Shown: one piece after another, positions 12,346-24,872 of the stretch | How the letters are laid out: each line of letters starts with the position of its first letter | Numbering within the stretch: position 1 is the stretch's first letter | Source of the DNA: Sambucus nigra | Taxonomy: Eukaryota; Streptophyta; Magnoliopsida; Dipsacales; Adoxaceae | DNA length: 64,000 bases | Direction of reading: 5' to 3' | Assembly (NCBI GenBank): GCA_949130495.1 | Contig: OX422208.1 | Span: forward strand, 645,318,023 to 645,382,022 | Position numbers and translations under genes: made by a program | Notes under the pieces: generated by a model | Databases searched by the model: none | What the model was told of the DNA's origin: nothing | Seen by the model: only the letters and a program-made list of their open reading frames with translations

Positions 12346-14280
12346 TAAAGTTGACATATATAGGGTTTGGAATATATCGGCTCAACTAGAACACATATAA
12401 CTTATGAGGGGTATTAAACAATTCCTCAGGTAATTCTAACTGATAGGTCGTAGAACTAATGACTTTCTAATACTAATGATCCAATATATCTTGGTTGCCT
12501 TAAGTCTTTCTCAAGTCTTGTATCTTCCCAATAAATTCTTAGGCCATTAAATAAGGGAATAGAGGAATCCTCTGAGGCTAAGGGTTTCTGATAAACCGTG
12601 AAATCATATAAATACATCATTTGATTCAGGTCAGTAATAATTTATTCCAGATAAGACTCTGGCGATATTAGGTAGGTATAGCGATAATTTATTGGAAATG
12701 TTATTCTAGAATTCATATGATGCTGTTACGGGAATTAAGAATATTAGGATCATAAATTTAAGGTTACAAATAGTTTGTAAAACAAGATAACCTACAGTTA
12801 TCTGTTCTAGAGGCTTAGGGTTAATAGCAATACAAATAACAAATCAATCCAAAACTTTTGGAGATAAATCAATCCAGGTAACTGGAGATATAGTAATATG
12901 GTTAAGCCAAAACTCTGAAGAGGGGTATAAATAAAAGTAGGCGCTTAATAATATGAGTCCTACAGGAAAATAATACTTCTGTGGGTATAACGATAGTTTA
13001 TTTCTTGGCTATATTATATGCCATGTAAGAAATAAATTCAATAAAATCAGGTTAACTTGAACTCATTGTTCCAAGATTAACATAGGGGTTTAAAATTGTA
13101 TCAAGCACAACATATTTTGAACCTCATAAAAGAGTTCATAATGTATTGGGGGTTTATCATATAATGATACGAGTATTTCTTAAAATAATACTGGGTCAAA
13201 CTCACCTACCATGGGTGAAAATTTGTATTGCTCATTTACAAGATTGTCTGGATTTTAAAGTAAAGTTTCTTTAAAAAAGATGGTTTATGAAATCATATAA
13301 ATGTTTTAGATGAACTTCCATCTAATCACAACTATTATAGTTATTTATGGATAAAACTTATGTTTTGCTATAAATATTATACTCTTTTAGGGGGTATTAA
13401 ATTTTTCAGTGATATCCTGAATCACTCTAAGCTCAAAAAATAATTGATACTAGTTACAAAGTATATAGTAGTGGTTTATTAAAAACAATTGAAGGTCAAG
13501 GTTGTGTAGCATTTGAGAAAATTATTGTTTGTGGAATATAATTCAATAAGTAATGTCGTTACGTTTTAAAGAGTAGAACGATTCAACTTAACTGTTCTGT
13601 TACTTCTACTTTCTCATAAAGACATTTTTTCAATTCTCATCAAAGATTCATTCATAATTTCTCCATTATAAGCTTATTCAGGTACCATCTAACATAAGTG
13701 ATCGAGTCTCGTAATCTAATGGGAATATTATACAGTATAACAAGAGTACAATGTGAAAAACAATCACAAAAGATTAATAGAAAAGTGTAATAACTTTCAA
13801 AGATGAAAGTTTTTAGAATTACAAATGAAGTAAATCATTTCGAGGAGAGGGTCAAATGAATAATTTTGACAACAAAATGGTGCGTTGCATAATGACTTGA
13901 GGAGTATATTATATACAATCCCATCTTAAGATAGCTTTCTTAATATATCTCTAAATCCTCAATAATATCTTTGAGAATCCTAAATCTTTAATGATTCTTC
14001 CCACTATACAAAATTCGAGTATCTGCCTCAATCACAAGTTTATAATTATACTTCCAGAATATTTCTCGTAAGCATTTAGTCATCTCAACCTTGAAACTAT
14101 ACTTCTATCCTCAAATATTTCTCTAGGAAATATCCTACTATCTAATATTCTCATTATGTAACTTGAAGATCAATATTCTTGATGCATGTCTAAGCATCGC
14201 ATACTTATTATCCTTATAACTTTAGGGAACTTTCCTAATCTCAATCTTAACTTTGGTCCCGTATATGCTTACTTAAGGTT
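12346..14280. other. Non-coding AT-rich region, likely 5' UTR of a minus-strand LTR element
   Basis: No frame longer than about 60 codons and no domain. It lies immediately downstream (in minus-strand sense) of a PBS at 14281-14294, so it may be the untranslated leader of that element. I see no gag in it. Confidence 0.35.
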
Positions 14281-15600
14281 GGATCTGATACCAACTTGTC
14301 ACACCCTGATTTCACGGGGGTGAATGTTATCCTGAAATAATACTTAATCATACTTGAGCCATGCATACTATGCTAATTAAGAATTTATAAAAGCTAAAAT
14401 GTCTTGCATTGTAGTTCAGAAAGCTTATTGTTCTATGATTTCTCTGCATACCTAGGCAAAGTAATTGGAAGGAAACGAATCAACAAAATTACTGAATAGG
14501 CTCTACCAGCTCTATAACAAGTATAAATATAAAAAAAAGTTTGAAATGTGTATAGAATCCAGTGTTTATCAATTTAATAAAGCGAAAGCAATTGTTTTTT
14601 CACAATAACCCTTAGATAAAATCAAGGAGTATGAATTGATAATCCCATACTTACCATCTCATTAAGGGCCATGTAAAGAAAGTTGAACTGGTAGTCCCAC
14701 ACTTACCAGTCCATTAAGGTTTATACAAAGAAAATAAGTGTTGTACTAAAATGTAATGGTTCTTGGTAAAAATGTCACGGACCATATAAAAAAGTCAAGG
14801 ATATTCGAACTAATAATCCCAACTTACCAGTACACTAAAATGCATAGAGATAGTTAAGCCATAAAAAAACCAAAAAATTAACCGGATAGGCACACTAACC
14901 AAGTGGCACTCATACATTTGTAGCAATAAAACCATGGTTCTTAATCATCTGAGACCATTAGTACAACTAGAAAGTTTTGTGGGATAACACATCAGTCTAC
15001 TTCCTAGTAAATACGGATGCTTATAGTAAAAATGGCACAAAAGTGCAAGGGTAACTGAATCAATAAGGAACATGATACCAGTTATTATTAGATAAGAAGG
15101 GTAAAATTGATCCTTTAGTTAAGTTTATGTATTGGTAATAAATTCAAAAATCGATGATGGTTAACAAAATATATAGTATGGCAGCATAATACCATGCACA
15201 CACTAAGAGTAAATAAGAGCCATCACATAGTGATATCAATAGCAGTATGTCAAATACGCAACGAATAATATTGAAAAGGTAGGAAAACCTACTTGTTGTT
15301 TACGTGCTTTACCTTGTCATTCAGGGATCTTTCATTGTTGTGTTTTAGTTCCTATAGTCATATGTGCTCGAGGATTTCAATGAGAGTAGGTATATCGGTG
15401 TTTTTGGGAAGAATGGGTTGGTCTTAGGATATCTTACATCAATTGGTAAATATGAATAACACTTATTCGTATATAATTTGAACTACGATCTTCAGTTTAT
15501 GAGTAAAAAAATTATAACCATATTACGTTTACTGATAACTGATAATTTGCACGAATCCAACTTTATATAGACGATTTTACGTAAAATGTTTGAAATGGTT
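14281..15600 (-). repeat. PBS and LTR 3' part of a minus-strand gypsy element
   Basis: Read on the minus strand, an LTR end ggtgtgaca is followed by two bases and then ttggtatcagatcc, an initiator tRNA-Met type PBS with one change (plus-strand 14281-14294). The LTR therefore begins at 14297 and extends rightwards. Its outer end is not recognisable and may have been lost before the copia relic at 15660. Confidence 0.5.
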
Positions 15601-15659
15601 TTAGAATTTGGCTATAACTTGTTTTATTTGTAAAATTGAACTCACACAATTTTCGTAAT

Positions 15660-16260
15660 TACTAAAATAATAATTTTCTTTTGTCATTGAATAAATAATG
15701 AGTATCTCCGTATATAACCATGTAATATTGACCAGTACTATAATCCTCCAATATTTGTTTAATCTAAAGGATTTGAGAATGAAAACTTCCCACCGTAATA
15801 TATTCCTCTTCGGCCGTAAAAAGTCAAACACAATTTTGTTTCTTAGCATGATAAAAGATTTAAGTGCACCTAAGATAAAATCATCATCCAGATGTACTCC
15901 TTCTCCCATTAACATCACCTACTCGAATCAGCATCCGAATAAGGTGACAATGATGCATTGGAATTCCTAGGATATAAAATACTAAAGCCCGTGGTCCCAC
16001 AAACATACTTGATAATGCATTTAACGAATTTTAAGCGGAAATACTTAGGACAAGATTAGTAGAGAGCACACACTCCTAAACTAAAGTCATCTCATAAACA
16101 CTCTTCCCATCAACATCCTTTTTAAGCTTCACAAAAGCACACATGGGGGGGTATGCTTAGTGTTAGAATAATCGATGTCAAATTTCTTTACAAGGTCCTT
16201 TACATATTTAGATCGTAAAATAAAAATAATGGGTGGCCAACCCTCTACCAAAATAAAACG
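15660..16260 (-). pseudogene. Copia RT C-terminal/RNase H relic, copy 1
   Basis: On the minus strand, broken frames match the end of copia RT and the RNase H region (YSDAD, GRKSTSG-like and LSTAEAEY-like blocks) by comparison with the better preserved copy at 32240-33060. Several stops and frameshifts make it non-functional. The 106-codon open stretch at 15601-15918 is in the wrong frame for the protein. It forms the left half of a composite module that also occurs near 32.5 kb. Confidence 0.6.
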
Positions 16261-16878
16261 TTGGTCTCATATGACCCATTCTTAGCATCACTATCAAAAC
16301 ATGATTAATTACTAACCACCTAATTACTTTAACAAGAAGTGTTAAATTTTATCTTTCATTAACATATAACAAGATTAACTAATACACAATAAATCCATAC
16401 ACGGCGATAATATAATTAAAGCACCATATAAAGTAAAAAATTGAGATAAATAATTAAGGTTCCCGAATAAACCATTGGGTATGAATCCAGTTCCTCTCGA
16501 CGAATCGGGTCGCAACGGGACTGGATGTACCACCCCGGAGCAACCTCCTCCATTCATTTGCCCAGACACTTTGATGATCAATCATATTCAGAGGAGCACC
16601 CAAGCATGCTTGAGAGACTAATCATAGGATCTACGTTTGATCGATTAGGTCCACATTACAACCGCTGGCAAGTACTCGCAGCCTCACACGATCACTCCTA
16701 GAGGAGAACATCCAGGACGACCGACACTAGGGGATCCCGTCGCTCCACCCGAGCGTCGCCCAAAGTCGAGCAAATTTCTCATGAAGAGAGCCCAATCGAA
16801 AGCTGAGGACGACTAGAAAAACTAGTTGAAGGCGGTACCCAAGGCGATAACCAACCGTGGAAAGGCTCCATCCAATGG
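15700..16878. repeat. Composite repeat module, copy 1
   Basis: This segment of about 1.18 kb is repeated, clearly similar, at 32475-33644. Both copies join an antisense copia RNase H/RT relic to a sense Tat-like gag relic. Similarity breaks on the right at 16878, where this copy passes abruptly into LTR-like sequence while copy 2 continues through gag. Confidence 0.75.
16400..16878 (+). pseudogene. Tat-type gag N-terminal relic, copy 1 (truncated)
   Basis: Parallels the gag N-terminus at about 33230-33644, including a basic/polar stretch rich in R, S and H and the KLVEGGTQGDNQ-like segment. Stops are present and it is cut at 16878. Assignment to gag rests on copy 2, which continues into a recognisable gag core. 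Confidence 0.5.
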
Positions 16879-16947
16879 TACGTTGAATATGCGAGTAATA
16901 TATACTACGTATGAGTTGATGAAATTAGTATATCCGCATACCTACTG

Positions 16948-17023
<76 letters not shown>

Positions 17024-18351
17024 AGAGAGAGAGAGAGAGAGAGGTTGTGTGAATACTTATAAAGACTATTTGATTATGTGTGCGAACATGTCTACGCTGC
17101 CTGCTATCCGGAGGTTTTCGGGCAGAGGGAGATCCCACCTTGACGATTGTAGTGAGGTTTGGATTTGTTCCCCAGAACATAGAACTTAGGGCAGTCCACT
17201 GTGTGCCGTGTATTAGTGGGACTGGCAGGTAGTTTAGGTATATTAGGTATGTGCGTATCCCAAAGGCTTAGAACAATGTTCGCCTCCACTGTTGTGTTTA
17301 TTGATTTTGGGTTCGAGGAGACATGTCAAACCAATAGTCCTTAATTGAGTACGAGAGGTACATGGACTTGATAACATAGTATGCCGACATCATGAGGGGA
17401 CATTCCGGGGATGATATAGTTGTGTATATATTGTATGTGTGATGAATATATACCGGTGTGATATTTCTACTCATGTGAGACAGTAGAATTGATTGATGAT
17501 GTACATCTAAAATACTTTAAGTAGTGAAACTTAAATAATTGACTCAATAATAAAATGGGAATAAATAATTTATTATTGAGACCATAGTATCATGTCGTAT
17601 GAGGATATACGAGAGAACTAGACTTATCGAGAGTAGTCAGATACCTTATCTAGTTGGGCAGGGGATACTAGTTAGGTAGAATACATTATACGTGCACATT
17701 AGTTGAGAGGTGAGGATCTCAAGGGAGTGTTTATGGATATTACATGTCTAATAAATAACTGATTTAAATACTTGTAAAATATTTTCAAAATGTTTTACTT
17801 GGGCTCTGACCCGTGTCAAAAATATTTTTAAAACCTTTTAGGTGTCTAGCCACAGGGACGCCAAGCTTAGAGATCCTATCCAGAGCAACGTAGTTGTCGC
17901 ATTATGGAGGCTTGCAAGAGATTACTTTAGACACTTCATCTCATTCATTATTGATAAGAGATTTCATTAGCAGTTCAATTGGGCGTGTTTCCTTCAGATT
18001 ATCTATTTTATTCAGTTATGCATCAGACTATATTTTAATTTTAGTTTTACTTATTTCAGATTGTGGTTGGATTATGTACTTGGAGAACCGATGGTTTATT
18101 CGATCTCATTTATATTTATATCTGGCGTGTGATTGTTTAGATAATATTTATGTGTTAATGGTTTGGTTCATTTAATTTATTTTCGCATGTGTTCCAAATA
18201 AAAGATAAAATTTGACACCAGCTTAATTTGACATAGGTGATTAGCAATTAAAAAGTTTTCGGCAGTGATGGTAAGAATGAAACTATTAATGATTCTTGTT
18301 TAATTTAATAATGGAATGATCACCCAGGAATAAAATAGGCAGGGTGTCGTA
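16879..18351 (+). repeat. LTR A of a chromovirus-like deletion derivative
   Basis: Ends gggtgtcgtag directly before the PBS at 18354. Blocks at 17610-17870 resemble 20455-20730 in LTR B (for example the ctctgacccgt and tagccacagggacgcc segments, shared with small changes). The left boundary is taken as the break in the composite module and is approximate. A TA/GA microsatellite lies near its left end. Confidence 0.5.
16949..17043. repeat. (TA)n(GA)n microsatellite
   Basis: About 70 bp of alternating AT followed by about 20 bp of alternating GA. The open reading frame running through it is a by-product of the repeat. Confidence 0.95.
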
Positions 18352-18353
18352 GA

Positions 18354-18365
18354 TGGTATCAGAGC
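18354..18365 (+). other. Primer binding site (initiator tRNA-Met type)
   Basis: TGGTATCAGAGC, complementary to the 3' end of plant initiator tRNA-Met, two bases after LTR A. It fixes the orientation as plus. Confidence 0.8.
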
Positions 18366-18541
18366 ATCGGGTTCTAGTGTCCATAGGATTTGTACGGCTT
18401 ACGACGACTTGAGTGTAGCGTTCTTTGACATAGAGCCCTATTATTAGGAATGTTACATTCATGATTACGCATTTGAGCTTTGTTCTCTTGATATTACAAT
18501 TGTATTGACTGTGAACTCCTAAATTTTGAATCTATTTTCAG

Positions 18542-19095
18542 ATGCCACCTAAGAGAAGATGAAAGAAGAGAGTTGCGGCTAGTAATAATGTTGTTGGGGG
18601 GGGGGGGGGAGGCTCAGCCAGAGCTACAAGTACCAGAGGTTGCAGCAATCATGACACGGGCAATTAATGCATCAAATACTTCCATGGTTCAGCATTTCCC
18701 TCAGGTCCAGCAACCGCCATAACCGAAGGCACCAGTTGTTCAGGCACACCCAGGGCCGACAAAGTGGCAGAGGGTTAGAGAGGCTTTCCATAAGGGCCAC
18801 CCGTCAGAGTTTCAGGGGAGTTCTGATGTGATTATGGCCTGCTAGTGGAAAAAGATAATTCTACACCACTTACGTATGGTTGACTGTAGTGAGGTGTAGA
18901 AGCAGATGCTGGCCACTTTCAGGTTAGTTGTAGTAGCATTATAGTGGTGGGAGTTGATGACCACCATTGCAGAGAGGGATACCATCACTATTACTAATTT
19001 TTGGGTGCGGTTTGATCGCAAATACTTTCCATCAGCCATAGAGACAGAGATGTGGAAGAAGTTCAGTGAGGTGACTCAGGGCACGGTTGGGTAAG
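18542..19095 (+). pseudogene. Ty3/gypsy gag relic (chromovirus-like)
   Basis: Begins MPPKR at 18542, about 180 bases after the PBS, the usual gag start for chromoviruses. A G run at 18596-18609 follows. The core reads in pieces as KGHPSEFQGSSDVI, then QMLATFRLVVVA, WWELMTT, FDRKYFPSAIETEMW and FSEVTQGTVG, matching the order of the Retrotrans_gag domain. At least five stops or frameshifts are present. The zinc knuckle and all of pol are missing: the next recognisable block is LTR B. Confidence 0.75.
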
Positions 19096-19659
19096 TCCGA
19101 ATATTTTAGAATGGTGACGCTATTGTATGTTAATTAAAGGATCATAATTTAATTAATTAAGAGTCATGAGATAGGCTCAGGGTTTGTAGGCTAGTTCTTT
19201 GTGCGATAGGCACAGGTTAACCGAATTTTGTGATTTAATTTATATATACGGGTATAGAGACAGTATATATATAAATGTGAGTAATAATATCTGTGTGTAT
19301 GATATTTATATGAAGCATAACTATCCTAGCCAAAATGCTATTAGGGAGATTGCGCACCATGGGAGGTCACTCTGGCGAATCCTAGTAGAGGTAGTACCCT
19401 TCCCCAGTGTCATAGGTGTTGTGCATGCCCGTGTGATGTAGGGTTAGAGTACCATGGAATAATGTGTTGTGGTTATGACAATGGACTTAAGGCCATGACT
19501 GCCTCCAATGTTCGTTTGTGATTTTTGGGTTCGGTGGTGAGATTCTGTCCCGGTTGCTCAGAATGCGATTGACTATCCTGGAGCACGATAGCATGCCAGT
19601 GAGCTTACTTTCAGAATGTGGAGGACATTCGGGAATGTGGTTACATATATTATGAGCAA

Positions 19660-19668
<9 letters not shown>

Positions 19669-19703
<35 letters not shown>
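19669..19703. repeat. (TA)n microsatellite left of the foldback element
   Basis: Alternating TA of about 35 bp immediately next to the left arm of the foldback element. Confidence 0.9.
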
Positions 19704-19705
<2 letters not shown>

Positions 19706-19706
19706 A

Positions 19707-20278
<572 letters not shown>

Positions 20279-20745
20279 TATACTTGTGTGCATTTCTATA
20301 TAACGTATATAACAGTGTAGTAAATTATATATGGGCTTATACGTTAATGATGAACGTGGTTAAATAACTGGAGTAAAGTTATAAATTTATTCATGATTAA
20401 ATGAGCTAATGAGAGACATAACTTATTAAGAAATGAAAGTTAGACAATACTCGAGTCAGGGTAGTGTGCTAGTGAGATTTGAAATGAGACTAGTTAGGCA
20501 GGGTAATGTAACCAGGTGGGTTAAGATGTAGGCGCTAAGTGTGCACACTAGCTGAGAGGTGAGAGGTAATCTAATGAGAGTGCGACACCAGATTAAAAAT
20601 GGAAAGTTTAATTCTATATTTATTCACTGCATCTTAATTACATGCTAAATATTTTTAAAAGGTAATGGGATCTGACCCGTTGCAAATCTATTTTCAAAAT
20701 AGGTGTATAGCCAGAGGGACGCTAAGGATGATTGTTCTTTCTAGG

Positions 20746-22080
20746 TACACGTGAAATGGTTTTGTAAATACACATGACATGGATATGGGAATTTTCTAAT
20801 ATACCTTTCATTCAATAATGTGATACTTGAAATAACGAGAACGCTTAAAACAAGCTTCAAGTTCTGGAACGTTAATACAGCTTTTCGTGGAGATAAATTA
20901 TGAACCCAAACTGTTTTGAAAAACAAAAATAAGACAAAGACCTATTAAGGCACGAAAGAGTATGTGAATACTCTTATAATCTCTCCCTTTGTATGTTTCG
21001 TTGATAAAACACAACAACTAAATATTACAAGAAATATAATAAAATCCCTATCAATTATGGCACAAAGCCCGGCCAAAGGCATAACAAGATAGAAATTACA
21101 AATACTTACAACCCACAAACTATAATATACTTCTTCAAAGTACTCGGAGCAAGATTTTAGAAAATACACTAGCAAACTTCATTAAAATTCCAATGTCTCA
21201 ATAAATCCACAATATTCAAAAGTTAGTCAAAAGAGATACAGGCATGAATTCTATACTAACTAGCATATGAAACAACATTCAAGTCTCCCCCTAAATATTA
21301 AAACTCCCCCTTTCTATAATAACTTCTCTCCAAAACTTCCCCCTCTTTTGTCAAGGAAGTAAACAAAGAAAAGTAACCAAGAAAAAAGAATCAATTAAAG
21401 CATAAGGAGCACATGAAGTTAAAGAGGATATAGTTAAGGTAGTATAGTCTATAAGAAGATTTTGTTGTTCGCGATAATCAATATATAGTGAACAAAAACT
21501 CCCTAACACCTTTATTTGAAAAAGGAAAAGTACAGATTAAAGTTTCCTACTTACCAAATGTTGTGAGATACATGACAAGTGTTCATAATCAGGAAACGAT
21601 TATCTCTAAGGCTAATGACAGGCTAAGGTTTATCAACCAGGAACATAAGATTATATCTCATACGTGAAAAATAAAAATAAAGAACATCAGCGAAAGAGTT
21701 AAACCAAGTTTAAGTTCAATTAAGAATATTTCAAGAAAAAATGATTTAGAGCTTCAATAGCAGTGAAAATTTCCAACTACTTTTGAGATAATTTTAGCCA
21801 ACACTTTTCTCTTCCTCAATGAGCGATTTGGTTAAAACCTTTATTTTCACATCCTTGATGTTACTCAATTTTGGATGGATATATTTCTTTGAAACATATC
21901 TTTGTTCAAAATGTTGTTGCCTGTGGAAGTTTTCTCTCAATCCTTGCTAAGATGGCATATTATTTACAATTTTAAAGGTATCATCATCCATTCAAACTTA
22001 TAGCCCTAACCACATTATCTCTCATGATGTTTTGATATAGAGTCTAGCTTTCTAACTTCTTTAAATTATGACAAAATCTC
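20746..22080 (-). mobile_element. 3' end of a minus-strand copia (Sirevirus-like) element
   Basis: Read on the minus strand, several purine tracts (complements of 21338-21348, 21304-21313 and 21284-21291) are followed by aaagggagag (20981-20990) and a probable LTR start at about 20980. Repeated polypurine tracts downstream of pol mark Sirevirus-type copia elements. No pol domain is preserved to the right. The LTR is truncated near 20746. Confidence 0.5.
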
Positions 22081-22092
22081 ACACATACTTAG

Positions 22093-22118
22093 TGGAATAA
22101 GATAATGATGTATAGTGG
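22093..22118 (-). repeat. Residual fragment of the second LTR of Tat element 1
   Basis: A stretch of 26 bases nearly matches the LTR at about 31091-31116 and then jumps directly into the antisense gene. The remaining LTR, the polypurine tract and the gene's 5' end are missing, so a deletion joined these two points. Confidence 0.6.
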
Positions 22119-23087
22119 AAAGAGCCAGAAGTCCCCGTTGACCCTCGGCCAGATTCTAGGACGAGGGCAAGGGTTGAGGCGTCTGAGGGGACCGCCTCTT
22201 CTTCCAGTATGGGGGCCTTCTGGTCCCAAAACTTGGCATTTTTGAAGGCCGAGCCGTCTTCCCTGATTGCCAACCTGTGGGCGGCCAAGGCATCTATGTT
22301 TTCTGCCCCCTCAGCTGCTGACTATGAGTTCTTGTCCAAGATGCCCCCGGCGAAGGTGTATGATTATGGTATGCACACTCTGGCTCAGGTACTTGTTCAT
22401 ACTTTTTCTTAATTGAACTTTTCACCAACTGTTTCCTCGGACTCTTAACAACTATTTAATTTTTATGTGCAGTCTGTCTATGCCTTTACTTCGGCCACCA
22501 AGTTGATGGCTGAAAATCAACAAAAATTTCATGAGGCTGAGAGGGCCATTCAGCACGAGGCTGATCTGCAGACGGAGATGGAGACTGCAAGGGCTGCACT
22601 AGAGAGTGTCAGGACCGAACATGCCAGGGTCTTGGATGAGTTGATGAAGCAGCACGATGCAGACTTGCAGGCCAAGGGCGCGCTTATAAAAAAGAAGGAT
22701 GAGGCCTTGATCAACTTGGGGGTTCAGTTCAAGTCCGATCTTGAGGTGGCTGTGAAGAAATCCGAGGCCGATGCTGTGGAGTCCTATAAACTCTAGGATG
22801 AGTTTCAAGGCTTCGGTCTTGAATACTTAGAGACGGGGATTAGTACGGCCTGTCGGTGGGTCGTCCTTAAGTTTGCTGACGTAGTATCTTCTGTCCGCCC
22901 TTCTATCGAAGCAGTCCAACTGGACGACCCCCTGATTGTTGAGGCTTTGGCATTGGTGGAGTCTCAAGTGCACGTCGAGGGTATCGGCACGTCTGAGGAT
23001 CAGCCTGTCGAGGTCATTGAGGAGACTTCTCTTATCGACGTTGAGGCCCTGCCCTCTGATGCTGCTCAACAGGGTGGATGTTTGTAG
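22116..23087 (+). pseudogene. Antisense coiled-coil gene of Tat element 1, with intron
   Basis: Plus-strand gene opposite to the host element. Exon 1 (22116-22388, N-terminus lost) runs to ...DYGMHTLAQ. An 84-bp GT-AG intron (22389-22472) follows in phase 0. Exon 2 (22473-23087) begins SVYAFTSATKLMAENQQK and contains a long charged heptad-like helix (EAERAIQHEADLQTEMETAR...) of about 90 residues, then FQGFGLEYLE and an acidic tail. One internal TAG at 22794-22796 interrupts an otherwise open frame. Coiled-coil proteins of this type are known as antisense extra ORFs of Tat-type elements (putative gypsy-type transposon protein). Function unknown. AT-rich 3' sequence (23088-23250) may hold polyadenylation signals. 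Confidence 0.75.
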
Positions 23088-23249
23088 CCAATACCCTCTT
23101 TATGTACCCCATGAATGTACCTTATTTTTGTAGAACAAACATCCTTTTGTAATATTTCATTTATAATATTGTCTCTCTTGTTGTCTTCCATACTAGTCTC
23201 TTGTGTGATTTGTATTGTGAATATATTTTTTTTATATTAACAATATCAC

Positions 23250-24720
23250 TAACCCCTCCCTCGTCTTTCTTGAGGGTGAATGAGGGGCCGTCCCCAACAT
23301 TCACCCTCATTATAGCCGAAGGTGGTTTCCACCAATTTTAATTGATGTTTAATAAAGTCCTCCCTCGTCTTTCTTGAGGGCAATGGTGGGGTCGTCCCCA
23401 CCATTGACCCTCATTATAGCCGAGGGTGGTTTTTAACCAACCTTATGGTTTTTAAGATGACCTCCCTCGTTTTTCTTGAGGGCAATGGTGGGGTCGTCCC
23501 CACCATTGACCCTCGTTATAGCCGAGGGTTGTTTTACCAAATTAATGGTTTTTAAGTCCTCCCTCGTCTTTCTTGAGGGCCATGGTGGGGTCGTCCCCAC
23601 CATTGATCCTCATTATAGCCGAGGGTTGTTTTTACCAAATTAATGGTTTTTAAGTCCTCCCTCGTCTTTCTTGAGGGTCATGGTGGGGTCGTCCCCACCA
23701 TTGATTCTCATTATAACCGAGGGTTGTTTTTACCAAGTTAATGGTTTTCAAGTCCTCCCTCGTCTTTCTTGAGGGCAATGGTGGGGTCGTCCCCATCATT
23801 GACCCTCATTATAGCCGAGGGTTGTTTTTAACCAACCTTATGGTTTTTAAGATGATGTCCCTCGTCTTTCTTGAGGGCAATGGTGGGGTCGTCCCCACCA
23901 TTGACCCTCATTATAGCCAAGGGTTGTTTTACCAAATTAATGGTTTTTAAGTCCCCCCTCGTCTTTCTTGAGGGCCATGGTGGGGTCGTCCCCACCATTG
24001 ACCCTCATTATAGCCGAGGGTTGTTTTTAACCAACCTTATGGTTTTTAAGATGATGTCCCTCGTCTTTCTTGAGGGCAATGGTGGGGTCGTCCCCACCAT
24101 TGACCCTCATTATAGCCGAGGGTTGTTTTACCAAATTAATGGTTTTTAAGTGCTCCCTCGTCTTTCTTGAGGGCCATGGTGGTGTCGTCCCCACCATTGA
24201 TCCTCATTATAGCCGAGGGTTGTTTTTACCAAGTTAATGGTTTTTAAGTCCTCCCTCATCTTTCTTGAGGGCCATAGTGGGGTCGTCTCCACCATTGATC
24301 CTCATTATAGCCGAGGGTTGTTTTTACTAAATTAATGGTTTTTAAGTCCTCCCTCGTCTTTCTTGAGGGCTATGGTGGGGTCGTCCCCACCGTTGATCCT
24401 CATTATAGCCGAGGGTTGTTTTTACCAAATTAATGGTTTTCAAGTCCTCCCTCGTCTTTATTGAGGGCCATGGTGGGGTCGTCCCCACCATTGATCCTCA
24501 TTATAGCCGAGGGTTGTTTTTACCAAATTAATGGTTTTTAAGTCCTCCCTCGTCTTTCTTGAGGGCAATGGTGGGGTCGTCCTCATCATTGACCCTCATT
24601 ATAGCCGAGGGTTGTTTTTAACCAACCTTATGGTTTTTAAGATGATGTCCTCCCTCGTATTTCTTGAGGTCAATGGTGGGTTCGTCCCCGCCATTGACCC
24701 TCATTATAGCTGAGGGTGGA
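23250..24720. repeat. Minisatellite of about 99-bp units in the 3' region of Tat element 1
   Basis: Fifteen tandem units, counted by the recurring ctttcttgagg-type block (first near 23270, last near 24663), with a mean spacing of about 99 bp. Each unit holds the short inverted repeat ggtggggtcgtccccacc and the framing ccctcg...cgaggg. Two length variants are interspersed (inserts such as aagatgatgt). It lies between the integrase end and the antisense gene, where Tat elements commonly carry tandem repeats. Short glycine-rich open frames inside it are artefacts. Confidence 0.92.
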
Positions 24721-24872
24721 CTTAGCTAGTATTATCTCAATCACACTTGCTTTAATCGAACACAAAATGAGGGATCAATGTGACATTCTCATTAACTTTC
24801 TAAGTGTTCTGTTGGAGCAACACATTCATTACAACTGTCGTCCGATAGGACTTTACAAAATTATTGATAGTA

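Noticed and set aside
15601..15918. 105-residue minus-strand protein
   Set aside because: The copia RNase H similarity lies in a different frame of the same strand, so this frame is accidental.
16826..17062. Open frame ending in a long alternating Tyr-Ile run
   Set aside because: It is a translation of the (TA)n(GA)n microsatellite; no protein family.
20945..21175. 76-residue minus-strand frame with hydrophobic stretches
   Set aside because: It spans the copia polypurine tract and LTR start; it looks like chance coding in LTR sequence rather than a membrane protein.
23741..24713. Repetitive frames reading VFLEGNGGVVP; also a possible CRISPR-like array
   Set aside because: They lie in the 99-bp minisatellite. 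Units are contiguous without unique spacers, and CRISPR is not expected in a plant nuclear genome.
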